Positions 33,526 through 42,971 of a DNA stretch of 64,000 nt are shown here, piece after piece. Position 1 is the stretch's first letter; every line of letters begins with the position of its first letter. Source of the DNA: Chenopodium formosanum (taxonomy: Eukaryota; Streptophyta; Magnoliopsida; Caryophyllales; Amaranthaceae); assembly GCA_024500155.1 (NCBI GenBank), contig CM044858.1:36685786-36749785 (forward strand), given 5' to 3'. Under the pieces are notes generated by a model. The model was not told where the DNA came from. It did not search any database and saw only the letters and a program-made list of their open reading frames with translations. The position numbers were made by a program, and so were the translations under genes.

Positions 33526-33582
33526 TCTGTCGCCAGGCGACAAAATTGTCGCGTGGCGACAGGATGGTTTACGCGGCGCCAG
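33526..33582. repeat. Palindrome cassette L7 (PMD1 promoter)
   Basis: CTGTCGCCAGGCGACA and TTGTCGCGTGGCGACAG, followed by GCGGCGCCAG. Upstream of the PMD1 TATA box. Confidence 0.9.
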
Positions 33583-33605
33583 TTCTTTCCTTAGTCGCGT
33601 CACCT

Positions 33606-33711
33606 ATCGCGCGTAGGAAACCGTGTTTTTACGTATTTGATTTCGACTTTGACTTGACTTACTGTTCTATTCCTCTTCTCATACCCTCAATATTATGATT
33701 TTTATCATCTT

Positions 33712-33780
<69 letters not shown>

Positions 33781-34202
33781 TAAAGCTTAATTAATTTTAA
33801 GCTTGCCCTCATTTTCTTTTTTCTTTTTTTTGGGGGAGAGAGTCGGTACCCTCCATTAATATTAAAATGACGGAAAATTTTTGCGCAAAAATTACACTTT
33901 CTCACACACTTACAATGCATGCATTATAAAGTAACAAACTAAGTAAATAAAATGTTCAATAAATAATAAAGTGCATATATACAAGTGTCTGGTACATGAG
34001 TCACATAAATACAATAGGCAAAGTCCTACAAAAGTCAAACATAAAACAAACACAGGTACAACTATGGCGCTGGAGGTCGCAAGTCGCGAGGAATGCCAAA
34101 TGTATCGAAAAATGCCCTACTCCGCGGAGTATGTCCATCATCGTCCCCTGGACCACCAGACGGCGCAAACTGCAGCTCAGGACCAGGCCACCTAACCTCA
34201 CC
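33606..34202. other. Spacer between PMD1 and PMD2
   Basis: Contains an interrupted (TTA)n microsatellite (33712-33781) and a TTTTTTTTGGGGGAGAGAGTCGG segment that resembles the leader tract near 15270 in its order of motifs. Otherwise non-coding: the promoter side of PMD1 and the 3' side of PMD2. Confidence 0.5.
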
Positions 34203-36415
34203 CTAAAACCCGACGGAAAGAGGCTGGGGCTGCAAAGGCTGCTGCGACGACGAGCCAAACTCGTATCTCCCACCACCTATCCCACCTCGAACGGTCGGCC
34301 CGGTCGCAATGTCCTCAGGCGATGACGCCGAATCCTCTACAGCGGCGTTCTCAGAACGACCACCTCGGCCACTAGAAGTAGTCCGGCGACGCCTCGAGTC
34401 GGACCTAGTAGTCTCCCTCCTAGGCTCAGGCCTCGATCGAGTGCGTGGAGAAGGAATAGGCTGCCCCTGCAAAAGTAAATCAAAGTTAGCAAATGCAACG
34501 AAAATAAAGCCAAAAGCAGTAAAAGTAAAAGTAATACCTCCTCAGCATCGTTGCTACGACAGGTATCACGGTTCCGCAACCTCACAAGCTGGCTGCGAAA
34601 AGCGTCAATGCACCTGGCCATAGCCGTCACCACCTCACGAGAGAACTGTCAAAATAACCAAAGTCAATAACAATTATAAAGCCAACATAAGGATGGTATA
34701 AAATAGCCAAACTACTTACTCGAGTCTGGTGACGAGGAATAGATCGCTCCACAAACTGCTCTCCCTCTGGAGCAGGCGGAATAAGCTCCTCGATCGGTCC
34801 ATACGTACCCTGGTAGCGTATAGACATCCTCGGAGGGATGAACTCCCTAGGACCAGCCTGCTAAAAGTAAAAGTTAGAAAGATACTTGGGGGCTACCTAA
34901 GAAAGATAAACTGAACGAATAGAAGCATACCGCTGCCTCCTCTGAAGGGACAGGAGCCGGCGCTAGCAACGGTAGCAGGTCCTCCTCATAGCTCTGCTCA
35001 AGGAGAATGTAGGACCTCTAGGGAGTACCCCGTGAAGGCCCACCAGCACGATCCCGCTGCAAGGCATCGTGGAACATATGCCGAGGGGGAGGAGCGGGAA
35101 CGACGAAGGAATCTGAGGAGTGCTGGATGGCCACCCTCTCCCCTAGGTAGACCACCGCGTCATGCGTCCCCAGAAAGTAGCGACGCTCAGCTGTATACTG
35201 CGCCGCCAGCGCAGAAATGGGGAAAGCAGCCCAAGGTCGATATACCGGGCTAGGCTCCTGAAACATCACTAAGTAAGATACTAATGCTAAAGGTGATAAA
35301 AGAGAAAGTAAGAATTAAAGAAAAACCCACCGTGAGGATCATCTCTCGAAGGCGTAGCACCTCCGGCGGACCTCTACGGCCTCCCCAACTAGCAGCAATG
35401 GGGAGCACGCGAGGAGAAGGCCTCACAGGCGCAAGAGAGGGGAAGTACTCGTAGAACCAAATCTATACAAAAAGCGAAAATCAGTAAAAATTGTGTTCCT
35501 AAAATCTAGAGTTAAAATCTGAATAAGGAAAAAGAGATATACCTCTACGACCCTCCAGAAACTGGAAAGGGCGATCTCCCCAGACAGGGCCTTGTGACGA
35601 CAGGAGCGCCGTAAGCCCAGTAGAAAATCAGCATAGGCCATGCTGGCCCAGTCATATGTCCCGACCAACTGGAGGTCGCGAACGGCAGACAGGTAGTATA
35701 GTAGTACTCTACTACCTCGATCAGGGGAAAACGTCCCTGATAGCAGAATCAGCACAAAGATGCGCACCCGCTGCTCTCGGGTAGTCGCATCATCCTCGAA
35801 AGCTGCAGCCAACGTACAGCGACGGATGCATCGGGAACTCAGCTGTCCCGATTGAGCCTCAGCCTGGGCCCGAATAACGATCGACCCCAATAACTCCAAA
35901 ACTTCTGGCGAGTAAACAGTAACGCCAGCATCGAAGGGTAGCGGAGTAGACTGAAACTCTAGCCCCGTAATGAGACTAAAGTCAGCTGGAGTAACTGTCA
36001 TCTCACCCCAGGGAAAGTGAAAAGTGTTGGTGGTGTCCCAAAAGAACTCCACCAAAGCCCGAACGACGAGGTTACCCCCATCGTATGAAAACATGGCCCG
36101 AGTAGCCTGCAGCAGGGGAGTCAATCCACATGACTCCCAAAGACGACGAAGCCCCTCATCGCGGCAGATGAAGTTGTCGTACAGAGAGATGATGGTGGAA
36201 TTACCCGAGCCATGGCTACGGGTCCTCCCACTCGCTAGACCTCGTCGGATCCTCTCCGACAGATGATGAACCGGCGCGTGAAATAGAGTGCGCTCGTCCC
36301 AATCAGGCATGACGCCCAGCCCGGAAGTAGAAGGTACGTCCTCACCCTCACTGGTGGGCTCGTCCTCTCGACGTGTGTCCCTCGACCGAGAACTGGAACC
36401 ACGTCGTCTAGCCAT
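34203..36415 (-). pseudogene. Antisense PMD2: six-exon plant mobile domain gene with one in-frame TAG
   Basis: Exons on the minus strand: 35543-36415, 35331-35462, 34931-35257, 34720-34860, 34538-34645, 34203-34466. All have GT-AG borders and all are phase 0, giving 614 codons. The N-terminus is Arg/Ser-rich (MARRRGSSSRSRDTRR). A clear PMD follows at about 75-310: LWESCGLTPLLQATRAMFSY, ALVEFFWDTTNTFHFPWGEM, PADFSLITGLEF, and VVE|IWFYEYFPSLAP across the first splice. The C-terminus is basic and low complexity. The only visible lesion is TAG at 35018-35020 in exon 3, about 189 codons after the end of exon 1 begins to be spliced, with the rest of the frame open. A 5'UTR intron (36417-36887; GTAAGT..TTTAG) appears to end one base before the ATG. 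The TAG might be real decay or might be skipped. Confidence 0.72.
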
Positions 36416-36887
36416 GCTAAAGTATGTAAAAGTAATTAAGCTTAAGTTTCTACAGTATCTAAAGTTCGCCTAAGCCGCATGATACTATGTTCAAAAAAAA
36501 ACAGAGTACGTAGTACTAAAACAGAGCAAAAATCTCAAACAAGCATGGAAGTGTTCTTTGAGCAAATAAACAATTTCTTGCAAACATATGATGAATATTT
36601 GTGACAAATTGTACAAGTAAAGCAGTCAAAATGCAAAGAACGACCCACATTGTCCTTCACGACCTTAAGAGGTCCAACAATGGTGAATTGCTCGTTTCTT
36701 CACCAAATTGAGTCAAACAAGTCTCAAAATACTCCCAAAGTAATATACAAGCATAATTAAACGAATTCAAGGCATAAGATTCAACGAGCAAAGCAAATTA
36801 AGCAAAATAAGTTTCGAATTTTCGGAAAAAACGCAAACAAGAACGTGTAATTCATCAAAAACCGAGTAGAGTTTGAGCAAAACTTAC

Positions 36888-37045
36888 ATAGATCCGGAAA
36901 TTAGATGAGAAAAGCTTCGATTTGCAACAAGTTTGAGCGAATTTGGTTAAGAAATGAGCAAGAACGAATTTTTTGAAGTTTTTTGCGAAAAAACTGAAGC
37001 AGAGCAGCGAAATGAGGAAGAAGAAGAAGAAGACGGGTTTAAAAC
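36888..37045 (-). promoter_or_regulatory. PMD2 5'UTR exon and promoter (predicted)
   Basis: Minus strand: GTTTTAAAC (TATA-like) right after cassette L8, a CTTCTTCTTCTT-rich leader, then a donor ATCTAT|GTAAGT at 36887/36888. The matching acceptor CTTTAG lies one base before the PMD2 ATG. A plus-strand ORF (36954-37199) covers the same segment but is glutamate-repeat and palindrome driven. Confidence 0.45.
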
Positions 37046-37051
37046 CCCGAT

Positions 37052-37160
37052 TCTGTCGCCAAACGACAGAATTGTCGCGAGGCGACAGACTCTGTCGCGC
37101 GGCGACAGAACCCTAACCTCGCGACAGACACTTCTGGTCAGCGCTGGAGCGGCGACAGAG
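37052..37160. repeat. Palindrome cassette L8 (PMD2 promoter)
   Basis: CTGTCGCCAAACGACAG, TTGTCGCGAGGCGACAG, CTGTCGCGCGGCGACAG, then half-sites CGCGACAG and GGCGACAG. It sits directly upstream of the predicted PMD2 transcription start. Confidence 0.9.
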
Positions 37161-37340
37161 TTCTGGGCTTTTCCTTATGGTTTTGTGGGTCCATTTTAGT
37201 AATTTGGGTTCCTTGGTACGCCAGTTAGCCCTTTAAGTAATTGACATGATTTAGTCAGCTCGATCAAAATGCACTGAGTGATCGACTTGATGAAAGATCG
37301 TCTCACTTTAGCTTAAAGCGCCTAAGTATTGGCTCATAAT

Positions 37341-37424
37341 AAGGCACCGAAATAATGGTTCAAGGCACCGAAATAATGGTTCAAGGCACCGAAATAATGG
37401 TTCAAGGCACCGAAATATTGGTTC
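37341..37424. repeat. 21-bp tandem repeat x4
   Basis: Four tandem copies of AAGGCACCGAAATAATGGTTC, the last with one change, then decayed copies to about 37470. In the non-coding 3' region of the Tat element. Confidence 0.9.
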
Positions 37425-38073
37425 AATAAACGCACCAAAGTAATGGTTCACAAAGGCAAAAGCACCAAAGTACCGGCATAAATATATAAAAAACAATGAT
37501 AAATAATGATATTAAGGGTCAATAGGTAAAGTGATTCTTTGGCAATGTCTCAACATAAAGGGAAATTGTTTGGCGGCGAAGTACGGTCGTGACGAGGTAG
37601 TGTCACAAATGGTGGAGATGGCGAAGCAAGGCCACCTTCGGAGGTCCCTCAAGGTAAAGAAGAGATTGTCTAATAGCGGCGACATACTGCTGTGGCGACG
37701 TATGGCCACACCCAGGAGATGACGACATACAGTTATTTTCGATGATGTTCCCGAAATACTGTGGAGGATTATCACCAAGAATATTGAAGACGACGACATA
37801 TGGTTATTTTCAATAATGGCGTTCACGAGGCACAGTGGAGGTTGTCACAAGCAACATACAAATGCAACAACAAAATGGTTACTTTCAGAGACGTGTGCTC
37901 GACGGTGCAAGATACGCGTTTCTTAACTCTTTTATCTGTTTTAACTAATGATTAGTTTGCAGGTATCGGCGTTATAAGAATGATTTGGAATCACAGAACG
38001 TTTTAAATCATTCTCCGTCCCTATCGATACTTTGACTTTCGTTTTCGAAACATAAGTTTCTTCAAACTCAGTC
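37425..38073. other. 3' non-coding region of the Tat element
   Basis: No gene. Contains a degenerate duplication of about 73 bp (37719-37790 and 37791-37860) built on GACGACATA..GTTATTTTC..CAGTGGAGG, and G/C-rich imperfect repeats with GGCGAC cores. Confidence 0.5.
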
Positions 38074-38087
38074 AAAGTGGGGGCTTC
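38074..38087 (+). other. Tat polypurine tract
   Basis: AAAGTGGGGGCTTC immediately before LTR_D, the position of the plus-strand primer. Confidence 0.75.
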
Positions 38088-40241
38088 TGTAGACACCCAT
38101 TTGTGTCTCCCCAAAACCAAACCCAGTGATGAATATCTTTTACGTCGAACCATAATCGAATGAGGTAAAAGTGTGAAAAGTCAAGTGTTGCGGTTAGTTT
38201 TTATTAAAATCCTTCTTTCTGTTTTCGAAAACCATTTCTATTTTATGAAAACGTCCAATTCAGTTTATTTTGGTCCATGATAAGGGTCCAATAATGGTGT
38301 AGTTGGATGGGTCTTGAAAAGACCTTTCCAACGATATATTATAAGCCCAATTCCGATGAATAATGAGGAAGTTATGGCCAAAATACTAAACTGGGCCCAA
38401 ACCGGATTTTACCTACGACCCAATGATCATGTGGAGGGTCCAAAGGTTTAATCCTATTCCTAAACTAATTAGGATTGATTAGAATCTTCTATAAGTTTCT
38501 AAAATATCTTAATTATCCTTTTTTGAAAAGATAAGATCATGGAATTTGATTTGAATATAAACTTTCCTTTTTTAAAACTTTCCTAATTCTATTCGGATTT
38601 AAAGATGTTCAAAGATAGTCAGATATTATTTTCGTGCCTCATATTTTTTATCCAAATTTTATATGGTTGGATAGATCTTGAAATTATCTTTCCAATGATA
38701 TATTATAATAATAAATCCGAGCTATAACGAAAAAGATATGAAAGATATACAAAACTCTATCCAAAACTGACACCGTTCTACTATTTCGTCTATATCATTT
38801 TATCTACAAAAGATTTTAATTTGATTCCAATTTCATTAGAAAGTAGACTTCAAGAGCTTTCCAACGACATATTATATGACTTATTTGGACTTCTGGATCA
38901 AAAGATATGATAAAAACAAAATTCGCAAAAACTGCTGTCTACGAGTTTTATTTCGATTTGAATTCGGATTTCTTTTCTTATTCTTCGACCTTCTCTTTTT
39001 TCTTATAAATAGAGGTCATATCTCCCTTTTTTCAATCATCAATTCTCATCAATTCTCTCAATCAATTACTATCAATTTTCTTAATCAACCTTCATCATCA
39101 ATCATCATCAATTCTCATTCTTTTCTTTCTTTTCTCTCTTGAGCAATTTATGCTTTCTCTCTCTCTTTTTCTAAGCTAGTTTTCACATACAATATTCCGC
39201 ATACATTAGACTTAGAGTCATCTAGCCAAGTTCGAAGTTGCCTTCGCCCTAGACGTGCAAGGTTCGATATTTCTGAGGGTTTGGTCCAAAACTAGTCTAA
39301 ACTTTATTTATTTTGATTTCAATTTAGTTCTTTAATTATTCTTTATTATTTTCATTGAAGTTTACTAACTTGTGTGTTTTTGTTATTAGAAAGAGGTACG
39401 AGGCTTCAAAGTAAGTAGATTAGCTTACTTCCTATTTCTTTCACAATGTAGATTGCATGTTTATTAATGTTTAATTCCTAGTATCATGTTAGGATGCTTT
39501 TAATGCTTTCTAGTATCATGTTAGGATGTTATTTAATGCTTTCTAGTATCATGTTAGCATGTTAGTACCATGTTAGGTTTAAAGCTTTGATCTTTATTGT
39601 TTAGTGACATGCTAGGATTTGTTATTATTCTTGTTAGTATCGTGCCTAGGATCTTGCTATTATTATTAAGCTTTATTATGCCTTATCATGCTATTATCAT
39701 CGTTATTGTTTATTTCTTTATTATGATGTTGCTTGATATATTTCTATCGTTATTGCTTGATCACGCCTTTTATGCAGGGTTAAAGGGAATTTGTACTTGA
39801 AATCACGCTTAGTAAGATAATTATTAATTTGGTTTAGGCTAATGTGATTTTAACTCAAGTGATCGCCAATAATAGTTTATTTGTGCATTAATATTTCAAC
39901 CAACATAGATAAACAGGGTAGGTTTAACATGATGTTTGTATGTTATTCGAAAAGCGCACATGAATACGAGCAGAACAAAGTAGAGGCCTATTTTTATAGG
40001 GCGGGTCCTTTCTTTTGTAGATTGGATTCGTACCCTCATCCCCGGACCCTGTTTGGTTCAAGACCTTATGGAGTAGTTGATGGTCCTTTTGGATTGTCTT
40101 TTGGGTTTACAAGTTCCTTAAAACTTGTTGGCGACTCTTTTTGCTCTTTGTCTTTCCCTTTGGAACGCCACCGTACTTTAGTGTATGATCACAGTGGGGT
40201 TCAAGTTTGGGGTTATCATAATGCTTGAAATATTCCCTACA
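38088..40241 (+). repeat. Tat LTR_D (outer 3' LTR)
   Basis: TGTAGACACCC..CCCTACA, nearly identical to LTR_A over its full length including U3, and followed by the second CTACT. TATAAATAG at 39004-39012. Confidence 0.93.
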
Positions 40242-42124
40242 CTACTGATGATGTTTCTTCTCCTATACCTCCTGTAAATCAGCCAGCAGATGAGAATGTT
40301 GAGGAGAATCATGAAGATGTTGGTGAGTTACAACCTGATGGTGATGTACCAGTTCATGATGAGGATGGTGTTCATGATGATGATGGTGATGTTGATCTTG
40401 ATGAGTCTTCATCAGATGAGGAAGAAGTTCATGAAGAAGAGGTTCATGAGCAGGGGGAGCAGCCTACCCCTCAAGTTGAGGATACACAGGTTCGAAGGTC
40501 AACTAGAGAGCGTAAACCTTCAACAAAGTATCCAAGCTCAGAGTTCATTCTACTCACTGAGGATGGAGAGCCAGAAAACTATCAAGAAGTGTTGTCTCTT
40601 GAAGAGAAAGATATGTGGCTCGATGCAATGAAGGAAGAAATGGAGTCCTTACAGAAGAATGAAACTTATGAGTTGGTGATGCCTCCCAAGGGCAAGAAAG
40701 TCTTGAAAAACAGGTGGGTTTTCAAGAACAAGAAAGATGGTGAGAAGATTGTAAAGCGCAAAGCCAGATTGGTGGTAAAGGAATGCAACCAGAAAAAGGG
40801 CATTGACTTTGATGAGATCTTCTCTCCTGTTGTCAAAATGACTTCTATCAGAACTGTGCTGGGATTAGCTGCAAGTCTTGATCTTGAGTTGGAGCAGCTT
40901 GATGTTAAAACTGCTTTTCTACATGGTGACTTGCATGAAGAAATCTACATGGAGCAACCTGAAGGATTTGAAGAGAAAGGGAAAGAAAAGTTTGTTTGCA
41001 AACTGAAGAAGAGTCTTTATGGGCTTAAACAGGCACCAAGGCAATGGTACAAGAAATTTGATTCGTTTATGACAAGCAATGGTTATAAACGAACTTTGGC
41101 AGATCCTTGTGTGTACATTAGAAAGTTCCCTGGAGGTAACTTCATCATCCTTCTCTTATATGTGGATGATATGCTGATAGTTGGACAAGATGCAGGAACG
41201 ATTCAAAGTTTGAAGAAAAACTTGTCCAAGTCATTTGACATGAAAGACTTGGGTCCTGCAAAGCAAATCTTAGGCATGGAGATTGCTCGTGACAGGAAGG
41301 CTGGAAAGTTGTGGCTTTCACAAGAAAAGTATATTGAACGGGTGCTTGAAAGGTTCAATATGAAGCATGCCAAGCCTGTTAGTACACCACTAGCAACACA
41401 TTTCAAGCTAAGTAAGAGAGCTTGTCCTACAACAGAGAAGGAGAAAGAAAGTATGTCATCCATTCCTTACTCTTCTGCTGTTGGTTCTTTGATGTATGCT
41501 ATGGTGTGTACTAGGCCAGATATTGCACATTCTGTGGGTTTAGTGAGCAGATACTTATCTAATCCGGGTAAGGCTCACTGGGAAGCAGTGAAGTGGATCT
41601 TCAGATACTTGCGTGGTACCTCCAAACTTTGCTTGTGTTATGGAGGTAGTAAACCTATTCTCGAAGGCTATACAGATGCTGACATGGCAGGTGATCTTGA
41701 TAACAGAAAATCTACCTCAGGTTATGTGTTTACATTTTCAGGGGGAGCCATTTCATGGCAATCCAAGCTACAAAAATGTGTAGCATTGTCAACAACTGAG
41801 GCAGAGTACATTGCAGCTGTGGAAGCAGGCAAAGAGATGCTATGGCTTAAGAGGTTCCTTCGAGAGCTGGGTTTGAAGCAAGGAGAATACGTAGTACTTT
41901 GTGACAGTCAAAGTGCTATGGATTTGAGTAAAAATGCTATGTACCATGCTCGTACCAAGCATATTGATGTTAGATATCATTGGTTACGAGATGTGATTGA
42001 AGAGAAGCATTTGAAACTGAAGAAAGTCTACACTGACAAGAATGGTGCAGATATGTTAACAAAAGTGGTTCCCGGGAGCAAGCTTGATGTTTGTAGCAAG
42101 CTTGTGGGAATGAGCTTCAGGTGA
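40242..42124 (+). pseudogene. copia reverse transcriptase-RNase H segment
   Basis: The frame continues from the interrupted integrase after the duplicated CTACT. It runs through an acidic linker (40250-40530), then RT: NRWVFKNKKDGE, LDVKTAFLHGDLHEEIYMEQ, SLYGLKQAPRQWYKK and YVDDMLIVG near 41158. RNase H follows: TDADMAGDLDNRKSTSGY, CVALSTTEAEYIAAV, HARTKHIDVRYHWLRD. It ends at TGA 42122-42124. This 3' half is open and the catalytic residues are present, but it is cut off from gag and the promoter by the insertion. The usual glycine-aromatic pair in the VVKG(F/Y)NQ motif reads EC, which may weaken RT. Confidence 0.93.
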
Positions 42125-42171
42125 TGATTGAAGCGTGTTAGTCTTCCCCGTGTTGGGCTGGAGGGGGAGAT

Positions 42172-42966
42172 TGTTAGGGGTCCAGCCCAAGTTATGGTAA
42201 AATGTTCATTATTTTGGTCTTCATAAATGGCCCAAATTTTATTACATTTTACTTGTTATTTTGAGTCCATCTTGGGGCTTATTTTTTGTGGCTTGTTTAG
42301 CAAGCTTGTCAAGGGGTAATTCTTGCTAAGAGTGGGCAGCAAGTGCAGTAAGAAGAGCAGAACAAAAACACACACAAAAGTGAGGGTTTTGAGTGAAGGT
42401 GGTCTTCGGATTTTCAGGGACATCTTTCAGAGATTTGTCCGTCGCCAGAAATTCCACCGTTGGATCGTCCCCAAATTTTGACAGCTTACTCCTGACATCA
42501 AGGGCTTCATTTTGGACGGTTGGATCGTCGTTTTGAGGTCTGGTTTGGTCAGAATCTGCTTCGGACAGAACTGCTGTTTCTTGGGTGAATTCTACTCTTT
42601 TGCTCTCTATTTTCGATCTCTTGTTGTTTGTTGTTATTGGTGGGTTGTTAAACCTTTTGTAGACTGATTTGGGTTTACTTTACCTTCAATTATCAATAAG
42701 AGAAGCTAGGGTGGACTCCTTAAACGGTCCCGTGGTTTTTATCCTTCACATCGAAGGGGTTTTCCACGTATAATCCGTGTGTGTTGATTATTGTTGTTTC
42801 TTCCGATTATTGTTGGTATTGTTGTTCATTTGCTACTGTCCTATTGCTGTCTTGGTGTTGCTATATTGGTTGTGTGATAATTTTGGTTTCATTAGATTGA
42901 ATTTGGGTTGATTGTCTTGGTTGTGTGACATAGTGGGTGTCGTAGTGACCCCTTCCGATCCCTACA
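42172..42966 (+). repeat. copia 3' LTR
   Basis: 795 bp, TGTTAG..CCTACA, preceded by a polypurine GGAGGGGGAGA and followed by the TGAAG target duplication. Confidence 0.95.
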
Positions 42967-42971
42967 TGAAG

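Larger units (their letters stand above)
11692..40241 (+). mobile_element. Composite Ty3/gypsy Tat/Ogre-type element, 28.5 kb, three LTRs
   Basis: Outer LTRs LTR_A (11692-13846) and LTR_D (38088-40241) are bounded by a perfect 5-bp duplication CTACT (11687-11691 and 40242-40246) inside the copia pol. The PBS TGGCGACTCCACTGGGGA after LTR_A is what a tRNA-Arg 3' end would pair with, as reported for Ogre. Pol has an extra archaeal-type RNase H before integrase, diagnostic of the Tat lineage. Between LTR_A and LTR_D lie two successive leader-gag-pro-pol units separated by LTR_B, then two antisense PMD genes and a polypurine tract. LTR_A and LTR_D differ at under 20 positions by eye over 2.15 kb. 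This is proportionally less than the copia LTR pair, in line with insertion after copia. Confidence 0.93.
8635..42966 (+). mobile_element. Ty1/copia LTR retrotransposon, Tnt1/Tork-like, split by a nested gypsy element
   Basis: Two 795-bp LTRs with TG..CA ends (8635-9429, 42172-42966) are bounded by a perfect 5-bp target duplication TGAAG (8630-8634 and 42967-42971). The primer binding site TGGTATCAGAGC (9433-9444) matches the plant initiator tRNA-Met 3' end. A purine-rich GGAGGGGGAGA tract precedes the 3' LTR. Domain order is gag, protease, integrase, [28.5-kb insertion], reverse transcriptase, RNase H, the copia order. Without the insertion the element is about 5.8 kb, a normal size. The two LTRs differ at roughly ten positions by eye. 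The body is disabled by one stop codon and by the insertion. Confidence 0.95.

Noticed and set aside
34309..35253. Plus-strand ORFs opposite PMD2
   Set aside because: They are shadows of the GC-rich, Arg/Ser-coding antisense exons.
36954..37199. Plus-strand ORF with a glutamate run near PMD2
   Set aside because: It reads the reverse of a CTT-rich 5'UTR and the palindrome cassette; its composition explains the open frame.
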